DNA of 64,000 nt from Croceibacterium_B sp035470785 (GCA_035470785.1 DATIQN010000016.1:1-64000); one strand, 5' to 3'. Positions 8,312 through 17,110 are shown, counted from the first letter of the stretch. Notes: generated by a model from the letters alone, not told the origin. Numbers and translations: made by a program.

Positions 8312-11300
8312 ATGAGCGGCATTGTTTCCCGTAAGCATTTGGGGCGACTCGGCCTGAGCACCCTGGCAGTTTCCATCTTTCTTCTGACGAGCGAGGCTGC
8401 CTCGGCGCAGGATGCGGCTCGCCCCGCCACGCCGCAGCAAAGCGATGTCCAGGCGAACGGCGAAGCGACCAAGAAGGGCGGCAGCGAAATCATCGTCACA
8501 GGCTCGCGCGTCGGCCGCAGCACCTTCGACACACCGCAACCGGTGACTGTCCTCGATGCGAAGGACATTCAGAAGCTCAACCTCAACAACGTCGCTGAAA
8601 TCGTTGCTCAGCTTCCGTCGAATTCCAACTTCTTCGCGGCGAACAACGTCGGCCTCGGCAATTTCAATGTCGGCGCGCAACTGGTCAACCTGCGCGGCCT
8701 CAACCCGTTCTTCGGCACCCGGACGTTGACATTGATCGACACCAAGCGAGTCGTGCCGACCACGACCGGCGGCGGCGTGGACGTCACGCTGATTCCCTCG
8801 ATGCTCGTGGCGCGAACGGAGACCCAAACCGGCGGCGCATCGGCAGTGTACGGTTCCGACGCGATCGCAGGCGTGGTCAACATCATTCTCGACACGCAGT
8901 TGCAGGGCCTGAAAGGTCAGGTCGATTACGGCCAGACGACGCATCACGGCGACGGCAAGCAATGGCACGGCTCGCTCGCCTACGGCAGCGCCTTCGCCGA
9001 GGGCCGTGGTCACATCGTCATCGGCGCCGAGTACCAGAAGACCGACGCAATCGGCATCTGCTCGGCTGAGCGAGGGTGGTGCGGCGAAAACTATGGGCTG
9101 TTCACCAACCCGAATTACGCGACCAACGGCCAACCGCACTATGTCATCGGCCCGAATGCGACGGCGGCCAACACCAGCCTGACAGGTGTGCTGGCGCCTT
9201 GCACCGTGTTCGTAAAGGGGCCTGGAGTCTGCGTCGACGTGCCTCCGGTCAGCGGTCCGCCCGTGCAATTGAACGAGGCAGGAACCAACGTGATTCCGTT
9301 CGACCGCGGCCTCTATTCCACGGGCGCGGGCTTCTTCGGATTCCGCCAGGGAGGCGACAAGTACGCTGTCGGTGCGTATGACACGACTACGATGCGCCCG
9401 AGCGTGAAGCGGTGGAGCGCCCTCGCCCATTTGACTTATGAATTCAGCCCGGCGGTCACCGCTTCTCTCGAAGGGTCCTATGCACGGAGCGAAGCGGTCA
9501 ATCCAGTTGCGAACGGCGCGATCGGACCGTACGCACTAGAAGTCGGTGACTACACCTACGTCGGCTATCACATCGCGCCGGATAATGCCTTTTTGACACC
9601 CGCGGTCGCCGCTGCGATTGGCCCGAACGGCGCTGAGTTCGGCCGCAACATGGTCAACGTCGCGACAGCGCGGAACGAGACGAACAACTCGACGTGGCGG
9701 GTAGTGGCCGGGCTCAACGGCGACCTCGGCGGCGGATGGGCGTGGGACGCCTACTATGAGCACGGCGTCAACAAGAACGACCAGCACTTGTATCACAACG
9801 TGGTGAGCACCCTTCTGGGATATGCGCTCGATGCGGTGCAGACGCCCGGAGGGGTTGTTTGTGGCGTGACAATCCCAGGGCGCATCAATCCGCGCACAGG
9901 CTTTCCATACTCCGCCTCTGATGTGGCCAAGGCTGCAGCGGCGGGCTCATGCACGCCGCTCAATCTGTTCGGCATCGGGAATGCAAATCCCGCGGCGATC
10001 GACTACGCATTCCGAACGCTCGAGGAGTTTTCGACCTACAAGCAGGACGTCGCGGCTTTCAACATTCGCGGAGACCTGTTCAGCGGTTTCGGCGCCGGGC
10101 CGGTGAAGCTGGCAACCGGCGCAGAATGGCGTCGCGAACATGGCAATGTCACTCACGATCTGCCTAACCAGCCATGGTACACCGACTACACCCTCGGCTA
10201 CGGGCTAGACTACGGCGGCACGACGGAGGTGATCGAAGGTTACGGCGAAGTGAACGTTCCGGTCTTCCAGGATTCGGCGCTCGGTAAATATCTCGAACTC
10301 GACGGTGCCATTCGGGCCACCCACAACAAGGCAACCGGGACCGCTGGCTTCAGCGCGGGAGAGTCAAAGTCGCATGACTTCGTGACTTGGAAAATCAGCG
10401 GTATCTGGGACTTTACGGACTGGCTGCGCTTCCGGGCAACTCGCTCACGCGACGTTCGCGCCGCGCAGTTCCGCGAACTGTTCCAGTCCTATGCGGTCAC
10501 CGCAGGTGGCCCGTTCGGATCGGTTAACAACCCGTGGAACAATGGCATCACCGACCCGGTGTTGTCTAACACCGGTGGCGACATCAATCTGAAGCCAGAG
10601 AAGGCGGACACGTGGACTGTCGGCATCGTACTTTCGCCGAAGGAAGGCATCCTCAACCGGTTCCGCTTTTCGGCTGACTGGTACCAGATCAAAATTTCCG
10701 ACGCGATCGTCGGACCGCCATTTGGCATTGGAGCTCAAAATATCGTCGCGCAGTGTTATCAGGGAAATCTGGCGTTCTGCGACCGTATGACGGGCGAAGG
10801 TACGGCTGACATCTTGACGGTCGACAACACGGCGGCAAACCTGCAGGGCTTCACAACCCGCGGCATCGACTTCGAAGCAGCGTACGCGCAGCCAATTGGA
10901 ACGGGATCGTTGAGCCTGCGCGTTCTGGCGTCGTATTTGTATGATCAGTTGTTCGCTACTGGCATTGGGACGCCGACACGGAATTACGCCGGCCAGTCAG
11001 GCCCGACCGCTGCCTTTGGCAGCTTCAATACGGCGCCTAAGTGGCAGGGTAATGGCTTCCTCACGTATTCGCAGGGCCCATTCAGCGGAACGGTGCAGGT
11101 TCGCTACATCGGTCCGGGCCGGTTCATGACTGTTACGGGGAGCGGGGGTCTCGCAGTCGGCCCTGACGATCAGGGGTATAGCACCACCAATCCCAACAGC
11201 ATCAGCAACAACCACGTCAATTCGGCGACGTATTTGAACCTGTCGGCGTCGTACAAATTCTTCGACGACCGGTTCGAGCTGTTCGGCTCGCTCAACAACG

Positions 11301-11554
11301 TGTTCGACAAGAACCCGGTTATAGCCCCCGGCGGCAACGGTTACCCGACGAACCCCGTCTATTTCGACACCTACGGACGCACGTGGCGCGTCGGCGTACG
11401 CGTGAGGCTCGGCGGCGAGGCGTCGCCGCCTCCCGCGCCGCTGGCTGCGCCGCTTCCGCCGCCGCAGCCGGAGGCTGCACCTCCGCCGCCTCCTCCGCTG
11501 CCGCCTGCACCTCCGCCCGCTCCGGCGGTTGCTCCGCAGGGCGAGCGAGGCTGA
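8312..11554 (+). CDS. TonB-dependent receptor with proline-rich C-terminal tail
   Basis: 1080 residues. The signal peptide (1-30, ending SEAASAQ), plug with TonB box-like EIIVTGSRVGR, the LNNVAEIVAQLP and GSDAIAGVVNIIL plug motifs, and a large barrel are all present. The start is the ATG at 8312, just after AAGGGGAGAGAGAGAAG; a longer frame begins inside ccmC's upstream region and lacks a ribosome site. Oddly, the last barrel strand (about TWRVGVRVRLGG) is followed by about 45 further residues made mostly of Pro and Ala, where receptors of this family normally stop on an aromatic residue. The ligand is unknown. It ends at a strong terminator. Confidence 0.95.
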   Translation: MSGIVSRKHLGRLGLSTLAVSIFLLTSEAASAQDAARPATPQQSDVQANGEATKKGGSEIIVTGSRVGRSTFDTPQPVTVLDAKDIQKLNLNNVAEIVAQLPSNSNFFAANNVGLGNFNVGAQLVNLRGLNPFFGTRTLTLIDTKRVVPTTTGGGVDVTLIPSMLVARTETQTGGASAVYGSDAIAGVVNIILDTQLQGLKGQVDYGQTTHHGDGKQWHGSLAYGSAFAEGRGHIVIGAEYQKTDAIGICSAERGWCGENYGLFTNPNYATNGQPHYVIGPNATAANTSLTGVLAPCTVFVKGPGVCVDVPPVSGPPVQLNEAGTNVIPFDRGLYSTGAGFFGFRQGGDKYAVGAYDTTTMRPSVKRWSALAHLTYEFSPAVTASLEGSYARSEAVNPVANGAIGPYALEVGDYTYVGYHIAPDNAFLTPAVAAAIGPNGAEFGRNMVNVATARNETNNSTWRVVAGLNGDLGGGWAWDAYYEHGVNKNDQHLYHNVVSTLLGYALDAVQTPGGVVCGVTIPGRINPRTGFPYSASDVAKAAAAGSCTPLNLFGIGNANPAAIDYAFRTLEEFSTYKQDVAAFNIRGDLFSGFGAGPVKLATGAEWRREHGNVTHDLPNQPWYTDYTLGYGLDYGGTTEVIEGYGEVNVPVFQDSALGKYLELDGAIRATHNKATGTAGFSAGESKSHDFVTWKISGIWDFTDWLRFRATRSRDVRAAQFRELFQSYAVTAGGPFGSVNNPWNNGITDPVLSNTGGDINLKPEKADTWTVGIVLSPKEGILNRFRFSADWYQIKISDAIVGPPFGIGAQNIVAQCYQGNLAFCDRMTGEGTADILTVDNTAANLQGFTTRGIDFEAAYAQPIGTGSLSLRVLASYLYDQLFATGIGTPTRNYAGQSGPTAAFGSFNTAPKWQGNGFLTYSQGPFSGTVQVRYIGPGRFMTVTGSGGLAVGPDDQGYSTTNPNSISNNHVNSATYLNLSASYKFFDDRFELFGSLNNVFDKNPVIAPGGNGYPTNPVYFDTYGRTWRVGVRVRLGGEASPPPAPLAAPLPPPQPEAAPPPPPPLPPAPPPAPAVAPQGERG

Positions 11555-11595
11555 GCGCTTCCGCCTTTTTCTGCAGCGGCAGAGGCTAAGAAAAA

Positions 11596-11627
11596 GGGGA
11601 CCGGCCATTGGCTCGGTCCCTTTTTTT
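11596..11627. terminator. Bidirectional terminator between receptor and tRNA-Arg
   Basis: Stem GGGACCG with CGGTCCC, extended inside by GCC/GGC, flanked on the left by AAAAA and on the right by TTTTTTT. It can stop the receptor transcript rightwards and the tRNA transcript leftwards. The last T is already the complement of the tRNA's terminal A. Confidence 0.85.
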
Positions 11628-11703
11628 GGTGCGCCCGACAGGATTCGAACCTGTGGCCCCCAGATTAGGAATCTGGTGCTCTATCCTGCTGAGCTACGGG
11701 CGC
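11627..11703 (-). tRNA. tRNA-Arg (anticodon CCT)
   Basis: 77 bases including an encoded CCA end. The acceptor stem GCGCCCG pairs with CGGGCGC; the anticodon loop TTCCTAA (anticodon complement at 11667-11669) reads AGG; the T loop GGTTCGAATCC is standard. Confidence 0.96.
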
Positions 11704-11741
11704 CCCGCGCGCGGTTTAAGCGCACCTCTTGCGGCTGGCAA

Positions 11742-12194
11742 TCAGTTGAGTTCGTCGGGAGCCGCGACGGGGAACAGCAGCGGCATGATCGTGATGCCCT
11801 CGTCAAGCAGCGCCTTCGCTTCGTCGGGACTAGCCTGACCGTGAATCGCTGTGCCCTCTCGCTCGCCGTAGTGGATCGCGCGCGATTGCTCGGCGAACGC
11901 ATCGCCGACCCAGGTCGACGACTTGAGCGCCTCGGCCTGAACCGAGGCGAGCTTTTCCAGCATCGCAACCGCTTCAGGCGGGAGAGTGCCGCCAGCGACC
12001 GACTGCTTGTCCTCGACGCGACGATTGCCCTTCATCGGCACGGCCGGAGCCATTGGAGCCTTGTCGACAGTTCCCGAGCCGCATTGGGGGCAAGTGACCA
12101 AGCCGTGCTCGTGTTGCGTCGCGTAGTCGGCGGACGAACCGAACCAGCCCTCAAATCGATGGCCGTCACCGCAGCAGAGGTCGTAAACGATCAT
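11742..12194 (-). CDS. DUF1178 family protein
   Basis: 150 residues, cytoplasmic. The N-terminus has the family's zinc-ribbon-like pattern: YDLCCGDGHRFEGWFGS followed by VTCPQCGSG (two Cys pairs at about 7-8 and 35-38). The middle (LPPEAVAMLEKLASVQ) is helical and the end (AKALLDEGITIMPLLFPV) is the conserved DUF1178 tail. Function unknown. It follows the nitrilase-family gene with a 5-base gap, so it is the last gene of a grxC-amidase-DUF1178 operon, an order common in alphaproteobacteria. Confidence 0.88.
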   Translation of the reverse strand: MIVYDLCCGDGHRFEGWFGSSADYATQHEHGLVTCPQCGSGTVDKAPMAPAVPMKGNRRVEDKQSVAGGTLPPEAVAMLEKLASVQAEALKSSTWVGDAFAEQSRAIHYGEREGTAIHGQASPDEAKALLDEGITIMPLLFPVAAPDELN

Positions 12195-12199
12195 TGCAT

Positions 12200-13018
12200 C
12201 TACGATCTAGGGATGGCGCGCTTGTTGGCAAGGCTTGGCAGTTGCGCGCGGACTTCGGCAGTCCGCGCGGGGTCGAGCTCGGCGAACGCCAGTCCGGGCG
12301 TTTCACCGCCCATGTCGAGCAGTACTTCGCCCCACGGATCGACCACCAGCGAGTGACCGTAAGTCTGCCGGCCATCCTCGTGCTCGCCCACTTGTGCAGC
12401 GGCGACGACGTAAGCGCTCGCCTCGATCGCCCGCGCCCGCTGCAGCACGTGCCAGTGCGCCTTTCCGGTCGGCACGGTGAATGCTGCAGGAATTGCAATC
12501 ACATCGCAGCTTCGCCTGCCGAGTTCTTCGAAAAGCGCAGGAAACCGGATGTCGTAGCAGACGGTCAGGCCGAGCTTCCCGGCCGGTGTCGCCACCGTCA
12601 CAACCTCTTCACCGGGAGCGTAGGCAGCGGATTCGCGCCAGCTTTCGCCGCTTGCCAGGGCAACGTCGAACATGTGGATCTTGTCATAGCGGGCGACGAC
12701 ATTCCCGCCGCCGTCGATCACGAGCGAGCGGTTCGCCAGGCGTCCGTCTTCGCGCCTGATTGCCAACGATCCCAGCGCGACCCAGAGTCCCGCGTGCGCA
12801 GCCGCGCCGCAAACTGCCGCGAGCACCGGATTGTCCGCCTCGCCGACGATCTTGCCCTCCGCCCGCTCGCGGTTGCGGTCGATCATGCCCGACATCTCCG
12901 GCGTGAACAGCATCGCCGCCCCGCCAGCCGCCGCGTCCGCGATCGCGCGCACAAGTGTCGCGGCGTTGGCGGCGGGATCGATGCCGCTGGTCATTTGCAG
13001 GACGGCGATGCGCGTCAT
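12200..13018 (-). CDS. Carbon-nitrogen hydrolase (nitrilase superfamily, Nit1-like)
   Basis: 272 residues with the complete catalytic triad of the superfamily: Glu41 (FTPEMSG), Lys113 (YDKIHMFD) and Cys154 (LTVCYDIRFP). The YDKIHMFD and CYDIRFP context and the length match the Nit1/Nit2 omega-amidase branch, which includes enzymes that repair deaminated glutathione or hydrolyse omega-amides. A glutathione-related role would fit the glutaredoxin gene directly upstream (TGA of grxC abuts this ATG), but that is inference. Confidence 0.9.
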   Translation of the reverse strand: MTRIAVLQMTSGIDPAANAATLVRAIADAAAGGAAMLFTPEMSGMIDRNRERAEGKIVGEADNPVLAAVCGAAAHAGLWVALGSLAIRREDGRLANRSLVIDGGGNVVARYDKIHMFDVALASGESWRESAAYAPGEEVVTVATPAGKLGLTVCYDIRFPALFEELGRRSCDVIAIPAAFTVPTGKAHWHVLQRARAIEASAYVVAAAQVGEHEDGRQTYGHSLVVDPWGEVLLDMGGETPGLAFAELDPARTAEVRAQLPSLANKRAIPRS

Positions 13019-13282
13019 TCAGAGACCCAGAAGAGCATCCAGCTTGCCGCCCCGGTCGAGCGCGGCCAGGTCGTCGCTGCCGCCGATTGCGGAATCGTCG
13101 ATGAAGATCTGCGGCACCGTCATCGCGCCCGGCGCGCGTCTGCGCATTTCATCGCGCTTCTTGCCGTCCATGGTGATGTCGTACTCGACGTAGTCGACGC
13201 CCTTGGAATCAAGCAACCGCTTGGCCCGGTGGCAATAGCCGCAGAACATCTTGGTGTAGATTTCGACCTTCGCTGCCGCCAC
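13019..13282 (-). CDS. grxC: Glutaredoxin 3
   Basis: 87 residues, a single glutaredoxin domain with dithiol site CGYC (Cys14, Cys17; the commonest site is CPYC), cis-proline TVPQIFIDD and the GSDDLAALD glutathione-binding end. It reduces disulfides and glutathione mixed disulfides in the cytoplasm. First gene of the operon with the amidase and DUF1178 genes; divergent from hsp20, with both promoters in the 130-base gap. Confidence 0.94.
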   Translation of the reverse strand: MAAAKVEIYTKMFCGYCHRAKRLLDSKGVDYVEYDITMDGKKRDEMRRRAPGAMTVPQIFIDDSAIGGSDDLAALDRGGKLDALLGL

Positions 13283-13315
13283 CGCTCGTCCTTTCCCGAT
13301 TGACCGCTGCTACCT

Positions 13316-13341
13316 CTTGAACCGGTGCCGCGCCATCATAT
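13316..13341 (+). promoter_or_regulatory. Candidate heat-shock (sigma-32) promoter of hsp20
   Basis: CTTGAA (13316-13321), an 11-base spacer and CCATCATAT (13333-13341) resemble the RpoH consensus CTTGAAA / CCCCATnT. It would start the transcript about 65 bases before the hsp20 start codon. Confidence 0.55.
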
Positions 13342-13383
13342 CTTGCCCCTGCGGATGCCGCCTAGCGGGTCTGCACACAGTCT

Positions 13384-13407
13384 CAAATTGCTCAGATAGA
13401 GGATTTG
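13384..13407 (+). promoter_or_regulatory. ROSE-type RNA thermometer hairpin covering the hsp20 ribosome site
   Basis: In the RNA, CAAAUUGCUC (13384-13393) pairs with GAGGAUUUG (13399-13407) across an AGAUA loop, leaving only the G of UUGCU unpaired. The Shine-Dalgarno GAGGA is buried in the stem, 9 bases before the ATG. A UYGCU block opposite the Shine-Dalgarno with an extra G is the hallmark of ROSE elements in front of alphaproteobacterial small heat-shock genes; heat would open the hairpin. Confidence 0.7.
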
Positions 13408-13412
13408 TTTCG

Positions 13413-13883
13413 ATGAACCGTTTTGATTTTTCCCCCTATCGCCGTTCGACCGTCGGGTTCGACCGCCTGTTTGACCTGCTTGAGAACCACGCTCGCAACA
13501 ATTCGGGCGAAAACTACCCGCCGTTCAACATCGAGCGCCGTGGCGAAGACAGCTATCGCATCACCCTCGCCGTCGCCGGCTTCCGGGCCGACGATCTCGA
13601 AATTACGGCGCATCAGAACCTTCTGGTGGTCCAGGGCAAGAAGCGTGACGACGAATCGGTCGGCCAGATGCTTCATCTCGGCATCGCGAATCGGGGCTTC
13701 GAGCGCCGATTCGAGCTCGCCGATTACGTCCGCGTGGCCAACGCTGACCTGGCCGATGGCCTGCTGATGATCGACCTCGTGCGCGAGGTTCCGGAGGCGA
13801 TGAAGCCGAAGAAGATCACTCTGGCCGGCCAGCGCAAGCTCGAGGTCGTCGAGCAGGAGGAACCCCAGGCCGACGCAGCCTGA
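13413..13883 (+). CDS. Small heat-shock protein, Hsp20/IbpA type
   Basis: 156 residues. The IbpA-like start (MNRFDFSPYRRSTVGFDRLF, ENYPPFNIE) leads into an alpha-crystallin domain (about residues 34-130) with YRITLAVAGF, LLVVQGKK and FELADYVRVANADLADGLLMIDL. It is an ATP-independent holdase that binds unfolding proteins. The ATG at 13413 is chosen because family similarity starts here and GAGGA sits 9 bases upstream; a frame beginning at 13317 would run through the promoter. Control is probably double: sigma-32 promoter and RNA thermometer. Confidence 0.95.
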   Translation: MNRFDFSPYRRSTVGFDRLFDLLENHARNNSGENYPPFNIERRGEDSYRITLAVAGFRADDLEITAHQNLLVVQGKKRDDESVGQMLHLGIANRGFERRFELADYVRVANADLADGLLMIDLVREVPEAMKPKKITLAGQRKLEVVEQEEPQADAA

Positions 13884-14184
13884 GCGGCGAAGCTTCGGAA
13901 GTTCCGATACAATTTGATACAAATTGGGGGCGGAACCGGGATGGGTTCCGCCCCCTCGACGCTTTTGGCGCCGATTCGCCCCTCAAATAGACCGCCCGGG
14001 TCGCAGAAGACGGCCAGGTCCAAGTGGCGAACCGTTACGGGGTCTCGAATTGTCAAATGCGAGCGCCCCTCCCCACGACTCCCTGAACAACGTGAGGAAA
14101 TTCTTTCGTCCCGAACGCAGGGCTAGGGCCGCCGGGGCGGCTCTGGCAAGTGTTTTCCTCTAGTTTGGGGATAGCGTCCCGCAA
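13884..14184. other. Intergenic region between hsp20 and pyrG
   Basis: Holds no convincing gene. It begins with a direct repeat (GATACAATTT/GATACAAATT, 13906-13925) and the hairpin listed separately. A further GCCGCC/GGCGGC hairpin at 14128-14141 lies on the pyrG side and may help end the pyrG transcript. Short open frames here have no ribosome site and no recognisable similarity. Confidence 0.6.
13926..13955 (+). terminator. Strong inverted repeat after hsp20
   Basis: Perfect 12-bp arms GGGGGCGGAACC and GGTTCCGCCCCC around a 6-base loop, 42 bases after the hsp20 stop. The usual T tract is missing (only CTTTT about 10 bases on), so it may act as a weak terminator or an mRNA-stabilising end. 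Confidence 0.55.
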
Positions 14185-15819
14185 TTACACAAGCCGAGAC
14201 TGCTCGAGAGCAGCCGCAATGAACCCGGCAAACAGCGGATGGGGGTCGAATGGCTTGCTTTTCAGCTCCGGGTGGAACTGCACGCCGACAAACCACGGAT
14301 GGTCGGGCCGCTCGATGATTTCAGGCAGGAGCCCGTCGGGCGACATGCCCGAAAAGATCAGTCCCTGCCGCTCGAGGGTGTCGCGGTACGACGAGTTGAC
14401 CTCGTAGCGATGGCGGTGGCGTTCGGAAATCAGCGTCTTGCCGCCGTAGATCGCCGAAACGTGGCTGTTGCCGGCCAGCACTGCATCATAGGCGCCCAGA
14501 CGCATTGTGCCGCCCAGATCGCCTTCGACCGAGCGCTGCTGCAACCCTTCCTTGCTCATCCATTCGGTGATGATGCCGACCACCGGCTCGTCGGTCGGGC
14601 CGAACTCGGTCGACGAGGCATCGCTGCAGCCGGCCGCGCGCGCACCCTCGACGCAGGCCATCTGCATGCCCAGGCATATCCCGAAGAACGGCACCTTGCG
14701 CTCGCGGGCGAAGCGCACCGCGGCGATCTTGCCCTCAGACCCGCGCTCACCGAACCCGCCGGGCACGAGGATCGCGTGCATCGGCTCGAGTTGAGCGGCG
14801 ACATCGGAATCGTCCTGCTCGAAAATCTCGGCGTCGATCCAGCGGATGTTGACCTTCACGCGGTTGGCCATTCCCCCATGGATAAGAGCCTCGTTGAGCG
14901 ACTTGTAGGCGTCAGGCAGCCCGACGTACTTGCCCACGACCGCGATAGTGACCTCGCCTTCGGGGTTGAAATAGCGCTCGGTCACGTCGTCCCAGCGCGC
15001 TAGGTCGGGCGCGGGCGCGTCTTCGATGCCGAAACAGCGCAGCACCTGCGTATCGAGCCCTTCTTCATGGTATTGCAACGGCACCGAATAGATCGAAGGC
15101 GCATCGAGCGCGGGGATGACCGCCTCGGGGCGTACGTTGCAAAATTGGGCGATCTTGCGCCGCTCGCTATCGGGTAGCGGGTGCTCGAGACGGCATAGCA
15201 GCACGTCGGGCTGGATGCCGAGCGAAGCCAACTCGCGGACCGAATGCTGCGTCGGTTTCGTCTTCAGTTCACCGGCAGCGGCGATGTACGGCACCAGAGT
15301 AACGTGGACCGAGAGCGTCTGCCCAGGCTCGAGCTCGTTCCGCAGCTGGCGGATCGCCTCCATGAACGGCAGGCTCTCGATGTCGCCGACCGTGCCGCCG
15401 ATTTCGCAGAGGATGAAATCATGCCCGTCGGTATCGGCGAGCGCAAATTCCTTGATCGCGTCGGTCACGTGCGGGATCACCTGCACTGTCGCGCCGAGAT
15501 AGTCGCCGCGCCGTTCGCGGACGATGATCTGCTGGTAAATGCGCCCGGAGGTGACGTTATCGCTCTGCCGCGCCGAGACGCCGGTAAAACGCTCGTAGTG
15601 GCCCAGATCGAGGTCGGTCTCGGCGCCGTCGTCAGTGACGTAGACTTCGCCGTGTTGATACGGGCTCATCGTTCCTGGATCGACGTTGAGGTAGGGATCG
15701 AACTTGCGGATGCGGACTTTGTAGCCTCGCGCCTGAAGCAGGGCCGCGAGGCTGGCCGCCATCAGGCCCTTGCCAAGCGAAGAGACCACGCCGCCGGTAA
15801 TAAAAATGAACCGCGCCAT
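14185..15819 (-). CDS. pyrG: CTP synthase
   Basis: 544 residues, the normal length. The N-terminal synthetase domain (about 1-270) opens with the family sequence FIFITGGVVSSLGKGL, has the magnesium/nucleotide site FDPYLNVDPGTMSPYQHGEV and FILCEIGGTVGDIES; the C-terminal class I glutamine amidotransferase domain has nucleophile Cys in FFGICLGMQ and the His/Glu end VQFHPEL. It makes CTP from UTP, ATP and glutamine in the cytoplasm. It follows secG at an 80-base distance, an arrangement frequent in alphaproteobacteria. Confidence 0.98.
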   Translation of the reverse strand: MARFIFITGGVVSSLGKGLMAASLAALLQARGYKVRIRKFDPYLNVDPGTMSPYQHGEVYVTDDGAETDLDLGHYERFTGVSARQSDNVTSGRIYQQIIVRERRGDYLGATVQVIPHVTDAIKEFALADTDGHDFILCEIGGTVGDIESLPFMEAIRQLRNELEPGQTLSVHVTLVPYIAAAGELKTKPTQHSVRELASLGIQPDVLLCRLEHPLPDSERRKIAQFCNVRPEAVIPALDAPSIYSVPLQYHEEGLDTQVLRCFGIEDAPAPDLARWDDVTERYFNPEGEVTIAVVGKYVGLPDAYKSLNEALIHGGMANRVKVNIRWIDAEIFEQDDSDVAAQLEPMHAILVPGGFGERGSEGKIAAVRFARERKVPFFGICLGMQMACVEGARAAGCSDASSTEFGPTDEPVVGIITEWMSKEGLQQRSVEGDLGGTMRLGAYDAVLAGNSHVSAIYGGKTLISERHRHRYEVNSSYRDTLERQGLIFSGMSPDGLLPEIIERPDHPWFVGVQFHPELKSKPFDPHPLFAGFIAAALEQSRLV

Positions 15820-15899
15820 GGGAGTTGAGCCTTACGCATGGCTCCGGATTCGGCGCAAGCATTGCTTGCGCGATTTGCACAACGATGCGGCTGGCGGGG

Positions 15900-16286
15900 T
15901 TACTGGGCGACGTTCTTGAGCGGGTCGTTGCTGGCCGGCTGCGCCGGAGCCTGGGCGGGCGCCGACGCCGGTACCCGCGGCGCCGGTTGCGCGCCGGCGG
16001 CGGGGACCGCGGTGCGCTTGAGCGAATCATCGACGGAATCACCCGAGGTGGCCTTGACCGCGACCGCAGCCATGACGATTGCCAGAGCCACGAAGATCAC
16101 TGCCAGCCACTTGGTGGTGCGAGTGAGGAAGTCGGCCGCGCCCCGCGCGCTCATCAGACCGCCGGGATTGCCGCTGCCGCCACCGACCCCGAGCCCGCCG
16201 CCTTCGGAGCGCTGGATCAGCACTAGGCCGACAAGCGCGGCGGCGACGAGCGCCTGGACGACGGTGAGGAACAGGAAAACGCTCAT
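15900..16286 (-). CDS. secG: Preprotein translocase subunit SecG
   Basis: 128 residues. Two membrane helices (about 3-22 and 58-77) enclose the conserved cytoplasmic loop VLIQRSEGGGLGVGGG ... LMSARGAADFLTRTT, the SecG signature. The C-terminal 45 residues are a low-complexity Ala/Pro tail (APASAPAQAPAQPAS), as often in this order and of unknown use. SecG assists SecYEG protein export. Between tpiA and pyrG, all on the minus strand. Confidence 0.95.
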   Translation of the reverse strand: MSVFLFLTVVQALVAAALVGLVLIQRSEGGGLGVGGGSGNPGGLMSARGAADFLTRTTKWLAVIFVALAIVMAAVAVKATSGDSVDDSLKRTAVPAAGAQPAPRVPASAPAQAPAQPASNDPLKNVAQ

Positions 16287-16351
16287 GGCTGGATCTCGAA
16301 AATCGCGGGGGTTAGCGCGCCAGATAGCGGGCGCGCGACCGGTTTACAATG

Positions 16352-17110
16352 TTACGCCTCGAGCGCCTCGTGCGCCGCCGCGACGATTCCGAGGAAGCTC
16401 TCAGCGGTCAGGCTCGCGCCGCCGACCAGCGCGCCGCCGACCTCGTCGGCCGCCAGGAGTTCACCGGCATTTTCGGGTTTGACCGAACCGCCGTACAGAA
16501 TGCGGATCGTCGCGCCCTCTTCGCCATAGATCGCGTTGAGCCGCTGACGGATCGCGCGGTGCATCGCGCCGATGTCCTCGACGGTTGGCGTGCGGCCAGT
16601 GCCGATCGCCCACACCGGCTCATAGGCCACCGTGACCTTGGCCGCCGCGCCCTCGGCTTGCGGCAATGAGCGCTCGAGCTGGCGGAAGACGACCGCTTCC
16701 GCCTTGCCGGCGTCGCGCGCGGCTTCGGTCTCCCCGACGCAAACGATCACGCTCAGCCCCACGGCCAGCGCGGACAGGGCCTTGGCGTTCACGTCGGCAT
16801 CGGTCTCACCGTGGTCCGCGCGCCGCTCGCTGTGGCCGATGATGACGAAACTGGCGCCGGAGTCCTTGAGCATCGCCGCCGAAATGTCGCCTGTATGAGC
16901 CCCGCCTTCGGCTGCGTGGCAATCCTGCGCGCCGACCCCGATCAACGAGGCTTCTTTGTGGGTCGCGTGAATGAGTGTGTAGGGCGGCGCCAGCGCCACC
17001 TCGACCTTCAACAAGCGCTCGGCACCGCGGTCGATCGCGCGCGCCTCGGAAAGCATCGCACGGGTGCCGTGCATCTTCCAGTTACCGACGATGTAAGGGC
17101 GTTCGAACAT
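16352..17110 (-). CDS. tpiA: Triose-phosphate isomerase
   Basis: 252 residues, full length. Start YIVGNWKMHG holds the Asn/Lys of the active site; IGHSERRADHGETD holds the catalytic His; VAYEPVWAIGTGRTPT holds the catalytic Glu and begins loop 6; ILYGGSVKPENAGELL is the phosphate-binding end. It interconverts dihydroxyacetone phosphate and glyceraldehyde-3-phosphate. Divergent from the ppiD-like gene across a 187-base gap that must hold both promoters. Confidence 0.98.
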   Translation of the reverse strand: MFERPYIVGNWKMHGTRAMLSEARAIDRGAERLLKVEVALAPPYTLIHATHKEASLIGVGAQDCHAAEGGAHTGDISAAMLKDSGASFVIIGHSERRADHGETDADVNAKALSALAVGLSVIVCVGETEAARDAGKAEAVVFRQLERSLPQAEGAAAKVTVAYEPVWAIGTGRTPTVEDIGAMHRAIRQRLNAIYGEEGATIRILYGGSVKPENAGELLAADEVGGALVGGASLTAESFLGIVAAAHEALEA

